A DNA stretch of 64,000 nt from Incurvaria masculella (taxonomy: Eukaryota > Arthropoda > Insecta > Lepidoptera > Incurvariidae), in contig OX335644.1 of assembly GCA_946894095.1 (NCBI GenBank), positions 25,091,595 to 25,155,594 on the forward strand. Reading direction: 5' to 3'. Below, in pieces: positions 11,381-22,409 of this stretch; the stretch's first letter is position 1; the number at the start of each line of letters is the position of its first letter. The notes beneath the pieces are model-generated. The model worked only from the letters and a program-made list of their open reading frames with translations. It made no database searches and was not told the DNA's origin. Both the position numbers and the translations under genes were made by a program.

Positions 11381-11390
11381 TATAAAAAAG
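11381..11390 (+). promoter_or_regulatory. TATA-like box in the BEL leader
   Basis: TATAAAAAAG lies 102 bp upstream of the polyprotein ATG and well outside the recognisable LTR, so it could mark an internal promoter, or the true LTR may extend further than the 429 bp seen on both sides. Confidence 0.35.
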
Positions 11391-11492
11391 GGTCACAAAA
11401 AGAAGTTTTTACTAAGATCCTATTTGAGTTTACAGTTAAATCTTCTTTGTTTCATCTACACATTCCGTTGTTCATTATAACATTATTTCAAC

Positions 11493-14400
11493 ATGACTGA
11501 ATCTCAACAAAGCCCTCTTAAGGGGCAAGTTTCTGAAACAAAAATGTCTGCTAAGACAAAAGCTATTATTGAGCAAGATATCTTTGAGCGGGACATTATT
11601 TTCGATGAACTACGGACTTTGTCCGAGTGTTATGCAAGTGATGAAGATCAATTCTCATGCCGTGTGAAAGATGTAATTAATATTCAACGTAAATTTCAAA
11701 AATTACAGAGTAAAATTGAGAAATCTTTAATGAAAACCGATGACTTTGTGCGAGAGGAGCAGCTTGCCATTCGCAATGATTTTAACGACCGGTTTTATGG
11801 TGTACAAACATTAGCAAAGAAATTAAAAGACAAGCTAGAAAACTCCCGTCGAATGAGTCACGCGGTTCTTCACAATTCTACGTTTCGTAATGCATCTTGT
11901 TGTCCACAAAACAATAATATGAAGTTGCCTACTTTGCCACTTCCATCGTTCAGTGGCGAGCCGACAGATTGGCCGTCGTACTATGATCTATTCACATCAC
12001 TCGTTCACAACAACACGATGTATTCAGATGCGGAAAAGTTTAGGTATTTGTTGCTAACCCTAAAACACGAACCGCTTAACCTTATCAAGTCGATCCCGAT
12101 TACCGACGAAAACTATTCAAGCGCATTGAATATACTTACTTCTCGCTACGAGAATAAACGTATTATTGCGTCCAAACATTTGGACCGTATACTCGACATG
12201 GAATCGATGACGGACAAACCTAATTACGTTAGTGCTCTCCGTCAGTTATTAAACGTGTATCAGGAAAATATCACTGCTCTGAAAACGATGAACTTTCCTA
12301 CAAAGCAATGGAGTTTTATTCTCTTAAATATTTTGTTGCGTAAATTAAATTCAAATTTACGCAAACGCTTCGAACTTTCACTGTCGTGTCCCAGTCAAAT
12401 CCCAGATCTTGATTCCTTAATACAATTTCTCGAAAAGGAACTTTGTGCCTCCGAAATAACCAGCCAGAATCATAAAAATAATAACTCTGGCTTCGCTTCG
12501 CATAACGTGCAGCCGCAACGTAACGCGGGCCGGTCGTCTCCGCGCGTCGGGTATAGTGCCTCCATCTCGACGAACCTTGTAAACAATGAACTTGTTTGTG
12601 CATCGATTAGTAATGATCGGAGCGATGAGACGAATACCTGTGAAACGAGCAGGAAGTGTGTCAATTGCAATAAATCACACACATTATCTAAGTGCCTGCC
12701 TTTTCTAAATCTTTCTCCTAAAGATAGGCAAGCGTTAGTTAAAAGTAAACGGGTTTGTTTTAATTGCTTGCACCCGGGACACGACCTGAGATCGTGTAAA
12801 TCCACGTTTAATTGCAAAACGTGCAATAAACGCCACCATACTTTGCTGCATTTTGACTATAGGTCATTATCAGTTAGCGCGGCAACGCCGCCCCCCCTTC
12901 CACCCGCGCAGGCGCCGACGCCGGGCGTACCTCCCCCTCCGTCCTGCGCGCCCGCGCCGGCGCTCTCGGCCCGCGCGCCGGCTCCGGCCGGGCCCGTGGC
13001 GGCCCCCGCACCCGCGCTCCCGCCAGCGCACCCGCTGCCTGCGCTGCCCGCCGGCGACGGCGTATCCTCGCTGACCAGCGCAGCGGTTCCGCCCGCTACT
13101 CACACTGTGTTGTTGTCTACTGCGCTCATCGAATTGCACGTGAATTCTTATTCTAAATTCACGGTGCGGGCTCTTGTCGATTCCGGTTCTCAAGCGACAT
13201 TCATTACTGAATCGTGCGTTCAGCGACTTGGTTTACCGCGTCGGCATTTCAATGCAACCGTATCGGGCATCGGTGATGTTGATCCTTTGCATCCTAAGGG
13301 CATTGTTTCATGTTATTTCACGCCGCGGAATCAATCCGGACCATGCATTCAAGTCGAAACTATAGTTTTATCAAATATTGTTGCGGACATGCCGAGCACG
13401 ACGCTCCCTCGTGTTGCGTGGCCTCACCTTTGCAATTTGACCCTTGCGGATCCGGACTACCAAACTTCACGACAAGTAGACGTTCTTCTCGGTTCTGACG
13501 TATTACCAGAACTTCTTTTAGGTCAGATCGTAGCGGGACCTCCCGGTACCCCGACGGCCATAAACAGCATTTTTGGATATTTGCTGTTCGGAAAACTTTC
13601 ATTCGGAAGTGAATCTCACAGTAATTCTCTTCCAGTCTGCCTGAAGGCATCGATCGATGATATTAGTCTTCAACGATTTTGGGAACTAGAATCCCTTCCT
13701 GAGAAAAAGGTTATGACACCAAATGACAGCTTGTGTGAATCGATATTTGTGACGACGCATACTCGGGATAGCGCGGGGAAGTATACGGTGGCTCTCCCCT
13801 TCCGACCAGATGCGAAGCCTTTAGGTCAGTCACGCGATATTGCGATTTCGCGTTTCCGTAAGTTGGAATATCGCTTAGCGCGAAATCCTTCGCTAAAATT
13901 TGAGTATCACAAATGTTTGCAAGAGTATCTTGACCTCCATCACATGGAGTTAGTACCCGATGATCCTTGTGAAAGTACTTCCACGTACTATATACCGCAT
14001 CATTGTGTAGTACGTGAGTGCAGCGCTACTACGCGCGTCAGAGTCGTGTTTGACGCCAGCGCGGTTACTACAAACGGTAATTCGCTCAACGACAACCTTC
14101 TTACGGGTCCAAAACTTCATCAAGACATAGTACTTGTGCTGCTAAAATTTCGAATGCATTCCATAGTTATGACGGCAGACATCAAACAGATGTACCGACA
14201 AATTTTTGTTCGTGAAAAAGATCGCGATTTGCAGCGTCTCGTGTGGCGCTCTTCGCCCGAGGAACCCATACGAAACTACCGGTTACGAACTGTAACTTTC
14301 GGCGTTAGCTCGTCTCCCTACCTCGCGCTTCGCACCGTGCGGCAGTTAGCGGAGGACGAGCGCGCTAGCTTTCCTCGTGCCGCGCAAGTACTACTTAGTG

Positions 14401-16988
14401 ACGTTTTCGTCGATGACATTGTTACCGGGGCTCGTGATGTATCCGAGGCACTCTCTTTACAGAAAGAACTCATCAATATTTGTAAAGCCGGTGGTTTTGA
14501 GCTCCGAAAATGGACCAGCAACTGCCCGGCTCTTCTCTCGTCGGTATCACCGCAAGAACGTCATGGTGAGCGGCAAGACCCAGTAGGTTTTGCCGACATG
14601 GAAGGCGATGAGAATGTTAAGGTGCTCGGCATGGTGTGGAACCCTAGACAGGACGTCTTCGGCTTCAAAGTGCAATACACCCCGCGTGATTGTACAAAAC
14701 GCTCCATACTATCCGAAATTGCTCGTATATACGACCCCATGGGGTGGCTGTCTCCAGTCACCTTGTATGCAAAACATCTTATTCAGCGGCTTTGGTTGTC
14801 AGGCACGGGCTGGGACGAGCCTCCCTCCCCAGATATTGTCAACTGTTGGAACAGCTTCCTTACGGAACTTCCCAGTTTGTCACAAGTGACCTTACCTCGT
14901 CACGTAGTGCCTAAAGCTGACACGATCGAGTTGCATGGCTTTTCGGACGCTTCCGAAAAGGGTTATGCCGCTTGTGTGTACCTCCGCCTCATGAGTAAAA
15001 GAGACGGCGTCCAGGTGTTCCTTTTGTTCGCAAAAACAAAAGTTTCACCCCTTAAGAGGGTTTCTATTCCTCGATTGGAGCTGCTCGGGGCGCTTCTCTT
15101 AGCCAATCTTATAGAAACGGCTATGAAATGTTATGGTGACATTATTCGGGTAGACGATGTCTATGCTTGGACTGACTCTTCGGTCGTTCTGTCATGGCTT
15201 CGTTCGTCTCCTCACGAATGGAAAACCTTCGTGTCGAACCGTGTTACAGAAATCCAAACGCGCGTTCCGTCCAGTCGGTGGCGCCACGTTCCGACGGCCC
15301 ACAATCCGGCCGACGCAGCATCGCGAGGCATGCTGCCATGCCATTTTCTTCAACATAATTTGTGGTTTTCGGGCCCAGATTTTCTGAAATTCCCATCGTC
15401 GGAATGGCCCCCCATGCCTTCCTCGTGTCCTACGACCGAGGAGAAGCGTAAGTTGATTCTCACATGTATCCGAACCGATCCCGATAATATCCTTTTCCTT
15501 TTATTCATAAAATCCTTTTCGTCCTTGCGTAAACTTGTACGTGTGACAGCATTAATATACAGATTTTATAACAAATGTCGAAAAATAAAAAATAACTTCC
15601 CTACAACGGAATACGTTTCAGTGCCGGAGTATCAAAGCACATTGAAACGACTTATCAAGATTGTGCAAAGTCACGAATTTCTTGAGGACATGATAAAATT
15701 GTCATCCAGTAAGCAATGCTCCAATCGTTTGCAAAGATTGAGACCATTTCTAGATGAAACTGGAATGCTTCGTGTCACAGGCCGGATCGAACGATCCCAA
15801 CTTTCATATGAAAGTAAACATCAATTGATTCTGCCAAAGAACAATCATTTAACTACGTTAATAATTGATGACGCCCACGTCACAAACCTGCATGTTGGGC
15901 CGCAAGCCCTGCAGTACATATTGCTGCAGCATTATTGGATATTGTCAGCGCGTGACATCATCCGCCAACGCATTCATCGGTGTGTGCGTTGCTTTCGTGC
16001 GCAACCGCGTCACCCGCAACCGCTCATGGCACCGCTGCCTGCCGTTCGGGTGCGCCCAGAGCGAGCTTTTCTGAAAACTGGCGTAGATTTTGCTGGACCC
16101 TTTCTAACCCGCGCGAATAAAATTCGAAACGCAAAGGTTTACAAATCCTACGTCGCTGTGTTTATTTGTATGTCCACGAAGGCAATCCATCTCGAACTTG
16201 TTTCGGATTTGTCCAAAGAAGCGATGCTCGCTGCTCTTCGACGCTTTACCTCTCGGCGAGGTTTATGTAGCGATATTTATTCGGATTGTGGTCGCAACTT
16301 TGTAGGTTGCAATAACGACCTAAAATTACTTTATAAATTTCTGCAAGACGAATCCAATCAAAGATACCTTATTGACTCAACCCTTCCACAGAGTCTCACG
16401 TGGCATTTCAACCCTCCTTACGCAAGTCATTTTGGGGGATTATGGGAATCAGCTGTAAAAAGCTTTAAACATCACTTGTATAGAGTAGTCGGCGCACAGA
16501 TTTTTACGTACGACGAATTTGCGACTTTCATATGTCAAATCGAAGCAGTACTTAATTCACGCCCTATTTGTATTTTGAGTGCAGATCCTACGGACCCCCT
16601 GCCTCTTTCACCAGCCCATTTCTTGGTCGGCGGACCCCTCACGTGTTTGCCAGACCTATCACTATGTGATAAGAATTCCACTCATCTGACTAGATGGAAG
16701 TTGGTGCAGCAATGCCTCCAACATTTTTGGAAACGCTGGAGCTCGGAATACTTGCACCAGCTTCAGCAACGCAATAAATGGGCTCGTAATGAGGACTGCC
16801 CTTCAATTCGCGAAGGTGCAGTTGTACTCGTGCGTGATGATAACCTACCACCACTACAATGGCGAATAGGTTGTATTCAAGCTCTCCATCCCGGTACGGA
16901 TGGAATCACTAGGGTTGTCACCGTCAAAATAGGCGGTCATTTATTAAAACGTCCAGTGGTCAAAATTTGTCCATTACCTATAGATTAA
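11493..16988 (+). CDS. BEL/Pao gag-pol polyprotein (1831 aa, intact)
   Basis: A single uninterrupted ORF. In order: a gag-like N-terminal region (DUF1759 type, LPLPSFSGEPTDWPSYYDLF near residue 150); Cys-His knuckles (CVNCNKSHTLSKC and CFNCLHPGHDLRSC, about 388-432); a Pro/Ala-rich linker (about 465-530); an aspartic protease with LVDSGSQATFI (about 563); reverse transcriptase with MTADIKQMYRQI (about 892) and catalytic FVDDIVTG (about 971); RNase H with HGFSDASEKGYAA (about 1147); integrase with an HHCC zinc region (HVGPQ...CVRC, about 1462-1500) and the D-D-E residues in GVDFAG, YSDCGRNF and GLWESAVK; and a C-terminal DUF5641 domain. The length is normal for BEL/Pao and no frame breaks are seen, so the protein could be functional. 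Confidence 0.95.
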   Translation: MTESQQSPLKGQVSETKMSAKTKAIIEQDIFERDIIFDELRTLSECYASDEDQFSCRVKDVINIQRKFQKLQSKIEKSLMKTDDFVREEQLAIRNDFNDRFYGVQTLAKKLKDKLENSRRMSHAVLHNSTFRNASCCPQNNNMKLPTLPLPSFSGEPTDWPSYYDLFTSLVHNNTMYSDAEKFRYLLLTLKHEPLNLIKSIPITDENYSSALNILTSRYENKRIIASKHLDRILDMESMTDKPNYVSALRQLLNVYQENITALKTMNFPTKQWSFILLNILLRKLNSNLRKRFELSLSCPSQIPDLDSLIQFLEKELCASEITSQNHKNNNSGFASHNVQPQRNAGRSSPRVGYSASISTNLVNNELVCASISNDRSDETNTCETSRKCVNCNKSHTLSKCLPFLNLSPKDRQALVKSKRVCFNCLHPGHDLRSCKSTFNCKTCNKRHHTLLHFDYRSLSVSAATPPPLPPAQAPTPGVPPPPSCAPAPALSARAPAPAGPVAAPAPALPPAHPLPALPAGDGVSSLTSAAVPPATHTVLLSTALIELHVNSYSKFTVRALVDSGSQATFITESCVQRLGLPRRHFNATVSGIGDVDPLHPKGIVSCYFTPRNQSGPCIQVETIVLSNIVADMPSTTLPRVAWPHLCNLTLADPDYQTSRQVDVLLGSDVLPELLLGQIVAGPPGTPTAINSIFGYLLFGKLSFGSESHSNSLPVCLKASIDDISLQRFWELESLPEKKVMTPNDSLCESIFVTTHTRDSAGKYTVALPFRPDAKPLGQSRDIAISRFRKLEYRLARNPSLKFEYHKCLQEYLDLHHMELVPDDPCESTSTYYIPHHCVVRECSATTRVRVVFDASAVTTNGNSLNDNLLTGPKLHQDIVLVLLKFRMHSIVMTADIKQMYRQIFVREKDRDLQRLVWRSSPEEPIRNYRLRTVTFGVSSSPYLALRTVRQLAEDERASFPRAAQVLLSDVFVDDIVTGARDVSEALSLQKELINICKAGGFELRKWTSNCPALLSSVSPQERHGERQDPVGFADMEGDENVKVLGMVWNPRQDVFGFKVQYTPRDCTKRSILSEIARIYDPMGWLSPVTLYAKHLIQRLWLSGTGWDEPPSPDIVNCWNSFLTELPSLSQVTLPRHVVPKADTIELHGFSDASEKGYAACVYLRLMSKRDGVQVFLLFAKTKVSPLKRVSIPRLELLGALLLANLIETAMKCYGDIIRVDDVYAWTDSSVVLSWLRSSPHEWKTFVSNRVTEIQTRVPSSRWRHVPTAHNPADAASRGMLPCHFLQHNLWFSGPDFLKFPSSEWPPMPSSCPTTEEKRKLILTCIRTDPDNILFLLFIKSFSSLRKLVRVTALIYRFYNKCRKIKNNFPTTEYVSVPEYQSTLKRLIKIVQSHEFLEDMIKLSSSKQCSNRLQRLRPFLDETGMLRVTGRIERSQLSYESKHQLILPKNNHLTTLIIDDAHVTNLHVGPQALQYILLQHYWILSARDIIRQRIHRCVRCFRAQPRHPQPLMAPLPAVRVRPERAFLKTGVDFAGPFLTRANKIRNAKVYKSYVAVFICMSTKAIHLELVSDLSKEAMLAALRRFTSRRGLCSDIYSDCGRNFVGCNNDLKLLYKFLQDESNQRYLIDSTLPQSLTWHFNPPYASHFGGLWESAVKSFKHHLYRVVGAQIFTYDEFATFICQIEAVLNSRPICILSADPTDPLPLSPAHFLVGGPLTCLPDLSLCDKNSTHLTRWKLVQQCLQHFWKRWSSEYLHQLQQRNKWARNEDCPSIREGAVVLVRDDNLPPLQWRIGCIQALHPGTDGITRVVTVKIGGHLLKRPVVKICPLPID

Positions 16989-17245
16989 GTACTTTTGTGG
17001 ATACATAATATTAGCCCGTAAGTTTAGTTATGTTCTCTAATCGATTATCTATTAAATAATGCTTTGTGTTTCAAACTGTCTACCGACATATTTTTTTTTC
17101 ATTTTGTGATACAATTTGGATACGTTCACATTCATATATTTTCTTGTGTTTCTATGTGCGACTCTCCTATTCATATTACTTCAACTTTTAGAGTTCGCAC
17201 TTCCATACGTTTTTAAAATGCCTAGTCATTTTAAGGTGAGCGGCA

Positions 17246-17674
17246 TGTTTAATCGAATGACAAGGATGACAGCACAATTTTGATTTTGGTCAAAATTCAG
17301 TTATCTTTGTGGAATGTGGGCAGTTCTTTCAGTTCAATCCATTTGCATTGGATGGTTTCGAATGCGACCTAACGGTCAGTCTGCTTTTACCGCGCAATCT
17401 GCGAGCGCATGCCACCTCGTAACGCTCCGCCGCGCGTGTACCATGAACATTTTTCGATCCCTGCCATATTAAGAAGAAACAAGCACAAGCACGATCAGCT
17501 CTTTTCTGGGAAGTGAACTGGTGCCTATGGAGTTCTCCACATCGACGCAGCACTAGCCTTCGTCCCGTCGTGCAAGGGTCTGGTGACGTCCAGCTGGGAG
17601 CGCTAGATTCCTGAAGGTGCGGCTGGGGAGAGCTGGTGAGTCTGCCCACATCTATACAGTCCACTATTTCCGCT
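17246..17674 (+). repeat. BEL 3' LTR
   Basis: Same 429 bp as the 5' LTR, preceded by the polypurine-like tract and joined directly to array sequence GCCAAGTGG. Confidence 0.88.
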
Positions 17675-20600
17675 GCCAAGTGGTTGCGTTATCTAGATTG
17701 GCTATATAAAATAGATGCTGGTATGTACCTGCTAATGAATATACTGATTATCTGGAAACATTGATACCTATTAATTATACAACAATAAACAGACGGTTGC
17801 TTAATTAAATACTTAAATATACCTAAAGTTATATGTGTAACCTAAATCGCCTATAACTACTAAATGCAACCAAAGATTTGTTCAGTTTTTGTATTGCTAA
17901 GCAAGTATGTATTGATACTTTCATGCTTCGTCATTTGCATACATTTACCTTATCATATGTATTTTTTGTCACCATAACTACTTTTTCAGGCGCCTTATCT
18001 ACGTAACGCAACCACTTGGAACAAGCAGACTGACACATTTAGCTTCAGAGGGTTGTACTTTATCCTGTGAACCCAGTTTCAGCCATTTACGTTATCGTTA
18101 CCATTTTTGTCGCGACCTCCTAGTCTATAGGTGTTGTGGCTGCTGACGATGTAGTACTGGCTGAGCGGGCCGCCCGTCTCCCTCGCGCTCGCGCCTCCCG
18201 TCGACGGCGCGTCGTCCCCCTCTGGCGTCGTCAACTGACTGTCGGACGAGAGTTGGGAGGTCGACTCACCTGGCTGTACAGCTCGACACTGGACTCGCCC
18301 TTCAGCTGGTGGCCGGTGAGGTAGTATTCCGGGAGGTCACGACATTTTTGGTCACGACAAGGTAAATGGCTGAATCTGGGTTCGCATGTTAGAGACCAAC
18401 CCTCTGATGCTAAATATATAGGTCTGCCCGTGCCAAGTGGTTGCGTTATCTAGATTGGCTATATAAAATAGATGCTGGTATGTACCTGCTAATGAATATA
18501 CTGATTATCTGGAAACATTGATACCTATTAATTATACAACAATAAACAGACGGTTGCTTAATTAAATACTTAAATATACCTAAAGTTATATGTGTAACCT
18601 AAATCGCCTATAACTACTAAATGCAACCAAAGATTTGTTCAGTTTTTGTATTGCTAAGCAAGTATGTATTGATACTTTCATGCTTCGTCATTTGCATACA
18701 TTTACCTTATCATATGTATTTTTTGTCACCATAACTACTTTTTCAGGCGCCTTATCTACGTAACGCAACCACTTGGAACAAGCAGACTGACACATTTAGC
18801 TTCAGAGGGTTGTACTTTATCCTGTGAACCCAGTTTCAGCCATTTACGTTATCGTTACCATTTTTGTCGCGACCTCCTAGTCTATAGGTGTTGTGGCTGC
18901 TGACGATGTAGTACTGGCTGAGCGGGCCGCCCGTCTCCCTCGCGCTCGCGCCTCCCGTCGACGGCGCGTCGTCCCCCTCTGGCGTCGTCAACTGACTGTC
19001 GGACGAGAATTGGGAGGTCGACTCACCTGGCTGTACAGCTCGACACTGGACTCGCCCTTCAGCTGGTGGCCGGTGAGGTAGTATTCCGGGAGGTCACGAC
19101 ATTTTTGGTCACGACAAGGTAAATGGCTGAATCTGGGTTCGCATGTTAGAGACCAACCCTCTGATGCTAAATATATAGGTCTGCCCGTGCCAAGTGGTTG
19201 CGTTATCTAGATTGGCTATATAAAATAGATGCTGGTATGTACCTGCTAATGAATATACTGATTATCTGGAAACATTGATACCTATTAATTATACAACAAT
19301 AAACAGACGGTTGCTTAATTAAATACTTAAATATACCTAAAGTTATATGTGTAACCTAAATCGCCTATAACTACTAAATGCAACCAAAGATTTGTTCAGT
19401 TTTTGTATTGCTAAGCAAGTATGTATTGATACTTTCATGCTTCGTCATTTGCATACATTTACCTTATCATATGTATTTTTTGTCACCATAACTACTTTTT
19501 CAGGCGCCTTATCTACGTAACGCAACCACTTGGAACAAGCAGACTGACACATTTAGCTTCAGAGGGTTGTACTTTATCCTGTGAACCCAGTTTCAGCCAT
19601 TTACGTTATCGTTACCATTTTTGTCGCGACCTCCTAGTCTATAGGTGTTGTGGCTGCTGACGATGTAGTACTGGCTGAGCGGGCCGCCCGTCTCCCTCGC
19701 GCTCGCGCCTCCCGTCGACGGCGCGTCGTCCCCCTCTGGCGTCGTCAACTGACTGTCGGACGAGAGTTGGGAGGTCGACTCACCTGGCTGTACAGCTCGA
19801 CACTGGACTCGCCCTTCAGCTGGTGGCCGGTGAGGTAGTATTCCGGGAGGTCACGACATTTTTGGTCACGACAAGGTAAATGGCTGAATCTGGGTTCGCA
19901 TGTTAGAGACCAACCCTCTGATGCTAAATATATAGGTCTGCCCGTGCCAAGTGGTTGCGTTATCTAGATTGGCTATATAAAATAGATGCTGGTATGTACC
20001 TGCTAATGAATATACTGATTATCTGGAAACATTGATACCTATTAATTATACAACAATAAACAGACGGTTGCTTAATTAAATACTTAAATATACCTAAAGT
20101 TATATGTGTAACCTAAATCGCCTATAACTACTAAATGCAACCAAAGATTTGTTCAGTTTTTGTATTGCTAAGCAAGTATGATTGATACTTTCATGCTTCG
20201 TCATTTGCATCCATTTACCTTATCATATGTATTTTTTGTCACCATAACTACTTTTTCAGGCGCCTTATCTACGTAACGCAACCACTTGGAACAAGCAGAC
20301 TGACACATTTAGCTTCAGAGGGTTGTACTTTATCCTGTGAACCCAGTTTCAGCCATTTACGTTATCGTTACCATTTTTGTCGCGACCTCCTAGTCTATAG
20401 GTGTTGTGGCTGCTGACGATGTAGTACTGGCTGAGCGGGCCGCCCGTCTCCCTCGCGCTCGCGCCTCCCGTCGACGGCGCGTCGTCCCCCTCTGGCGTCG
20501 TCAACTGACTGTCGGACGAGAGTTGGGAGGTCGACTCACCTGGCTGTACAGCTCGACACTGGACTCGCCCTTCAGCTGGTGGCCGGTGAGGTAGTATTCC

Positions 20601-22246
20601 GGGAGGTCACGACATTTTTGGTCACGACAAGGTAAATGGCTGAATCTGGGTTCGCATGTTAGAGACCAACCCTCTGATGCTAAATATATAGGTCTGCCCG
20701 TGCCAAGTGGTTGCGTTATCTAGATTGGCTATATAAAATAGATGCTGGTATGTACCTGCTAATGAATATACTGATTATCTGGAAACATTGATACCTATTA
20801 ATTATACAACAATAAACAGACGGTTGCTTAATTAAATACTTAAATATACCTAAAGTTATATGTGTAACCTAAATCGCCTATAACTACTAAATGCAACCAA
20901 AGATTTGTTCAGTTTTTGTATTGCTAAGCAAGTATGTATTGATACTTTCATGCTTCGTCATTTGCATACATTTACCTTATCATATGTATTTTTTGTCACC
21001 ATAACTACTTTTTCAGGCGCCTTATCTACGTAACGCAACCACTTGGAACAAGCAGACTGACACATTTAGCTTCAGAGGGTTGTACTTTATCCTGTGAACC
21101 CAGTTTCAGCCATTTACGTTATCGTTACCATTTTTGTCGCGACCTCCTAGTCTATAGGTGTTGTGGCTGCTGACGATGTAGTACTGGCTGAGCGGGCCGC
21201 CCGTCTCCCTCGCGCTCGCGCCTCCCGTCGACGGCGCGTCGTCCCCCTCTGGCGTCGTCAACTGACTGTCGGACGAGAGTTGGGAGGTCGACTCACCTGG
21301 CTGTACAGCTCGACACTGGACTCGCCCTTCAGCTGGTGGCCGGTGAGGTAGTATTCCGGGAGGTCACGACATTTTTGGTCACGACAAGGTAAATGGCTGA
21401 ATCTGGGTTCGCATGTTAGAGACCAACCCTCTGATGCTAAATATATAGGTCTGCCCGTGCCAAGTGGTTGCGTTATCTAGATTGGCTATATAAAATAGAT
21501 GCTGGTATGTACCTGCTAATGAATATACTGATTATCTGGAAACATTGATACCTATTAATTATACAACAATAAACAGACGGTTGCTTAATTAAATACTTAA
21601 ATATACCTAAAGTTATATGTGTAACCTAAATCGCCTATAACTACTAAATGCAACCAAAGATTTGTTCAGTTTTTGTATTGCTAAGCAAGTATGATTGATA
21701 CTTTCATGCTTCGTCATTTGCATCCATTTACCTTATCATATGTATTTTTTGTCACCATAACTACTTTTTCAGGCGCCTTATCTACGTAACGCAACCACTT
21801 GGAACAAGCAGACTGACACATTTAGCTTCAGAGGGTTGTACTTTATCCTGTGAACCCAGTTTCAGCCATTTACGTTATCGTTACCATTTTTGTCGCGACC
21901 TCCTAGTCTATAGGTGTTGTGGCTGCTGACGATGTAGTACTGGCTGAGCGGGCCGCCCGTCTCCCTCGCGCTCGCGCCTCCCGTCGACGGCGCGTCGTCC
22001 CCCTCTGGCGCCGTCGGCTGGCTGTCGGACGAGAGTTGGGAGGTCGACTCACCTGGCTGTACAGCTCGACACTGGACTCGCCCTTCAGCTGGTGGCCGGT
22101 GAGGTAGGTGTTGTGGCTGCTGGCGATGTAGTACTGGCTGAGCGGGCCGCCCATCTCCCTCGCGCTCGCGCCTCCCGTCGACGGCGCGTCGTCCCCCTCT
22201 GGCGCCGTCGGCTGGCTGTCGGACGAGAGTTGGGAGGTCGACTCAC

Positions 22247-22409
22247 CTGGCTGTACAGCTCGACACTGGACTCGCCCTTCAGCTGGTGGCCGGTGAGGTA
22301 GGTGTTGTGGCTGCTGGCGATGTAGTACTGGCTGAGCGGGCCGCCCATCTCCCTCGCGCTCGCGCCTCCCGTCGACGGCGCATCGTCCCCCTCTGGCGCC
22401 GTCGGCTGG
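22247..22409 (-). CDS. PLCE1: PLCE1 exon P: start of catalytic X box, source exon of the X array
   Basis: Encodes [15 protein letters not shown] and [20 protein letters not shown], then [16 protein letters not shown]; one base plus 54 codons. The His in SSHNTYL is the conserved catalytic His of PI-PLC X boxes and the adjacent Asn a Ca2+ ligand. The acceptor (GTCCGACAG) is the one that fits exon O's phase. Donor GTGAGT. The next exon (VLLQGCR...ELDCWD expected) is not found anywhere left of here in the window. Confidence 0.93.

Larger units (their letters stand above)
10302..17674 (+). mobile_element. BEL/Pao LTR retrotransposon, apparently complete
   Basis: LTRs at 10302-10730 and 17246-17674 flank a single 1831-codon ORF. 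A PBS-like TGATCCTTC occurs at 10742-10750 and a purine-rich TTTTAAGGTGAGCGGCA immediately precedes the 3' LTR. The element sits within an array MITE copy. No target-site duplication is visible: six bases of the uninterrupted unit are missing at the junction, and the 3' LTR lacks the ACA that follows CCGCT in the 5' copy. Intact ORF and near-identical LTRs indicate a young insertion. Confidence 0.92.
8687..21912 (-). mobile_element. Eight MITE copies (AGGAGGTCGCGAC family) embedded in the X-exon array
   Basis: Approximate copies are 8687-9249, 9444-10006, 10201-10301 plus 17675-18129 (split by the BEL element), 18325-18886, 19082-19643, 19839-20399, 20595-21156 and 21352-21912. Terminal inverted repeats are GGGAGGTCACGACA and CTAGGAGGTCGCGACAAAAA (read inward). 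Stand-alone members at 32530-33098 and 56771-57316 show it is an ordinary dispersed MITE that was carried along by array amplification. Confidence 0.85.
8470..22246 (-). repeat. X-box exon tandem array (757-bp and 194-bp units), interrupted by a BEL element
   Basis: Right edge: 194-bp units (exon 163 bp + 31-bp mini-intron) at about 22053-22215 and the source exon. Leftwards, each unit is 756/757 bp because a ~563-bp MITE sits inside the exon copy, separating the HNTY half from the LTGHQLK half. Exon 5' halves with flanking MITE start near 9250, 10007, 18130, 18887, 19644, 20400, 21157 and 21913. Units are almost identical. Those around 20178 and 21692 share a 1-bp deletion and a CATCC variant, indicating a two-unit higher-order period of about 1513 bp. 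The BEL retrotransposon occupies 10302-17674 inside one MITE copy. Split copies cannot encode a usable exon. Confidence 0.9.

Noticed and set aside
12316..15387. Additional ORFs inside the BEL element, both strands
   Set aside because: They overlap the 1831-codon polyprotein in other frames and show no retroelement motifs.
9256..22301. Repeated 62-69 codon plus-strand ORFs ([21 protein letters not shown]...)
   Set aside because: Antisense of the X-box exon copies; no independent coding evidence.
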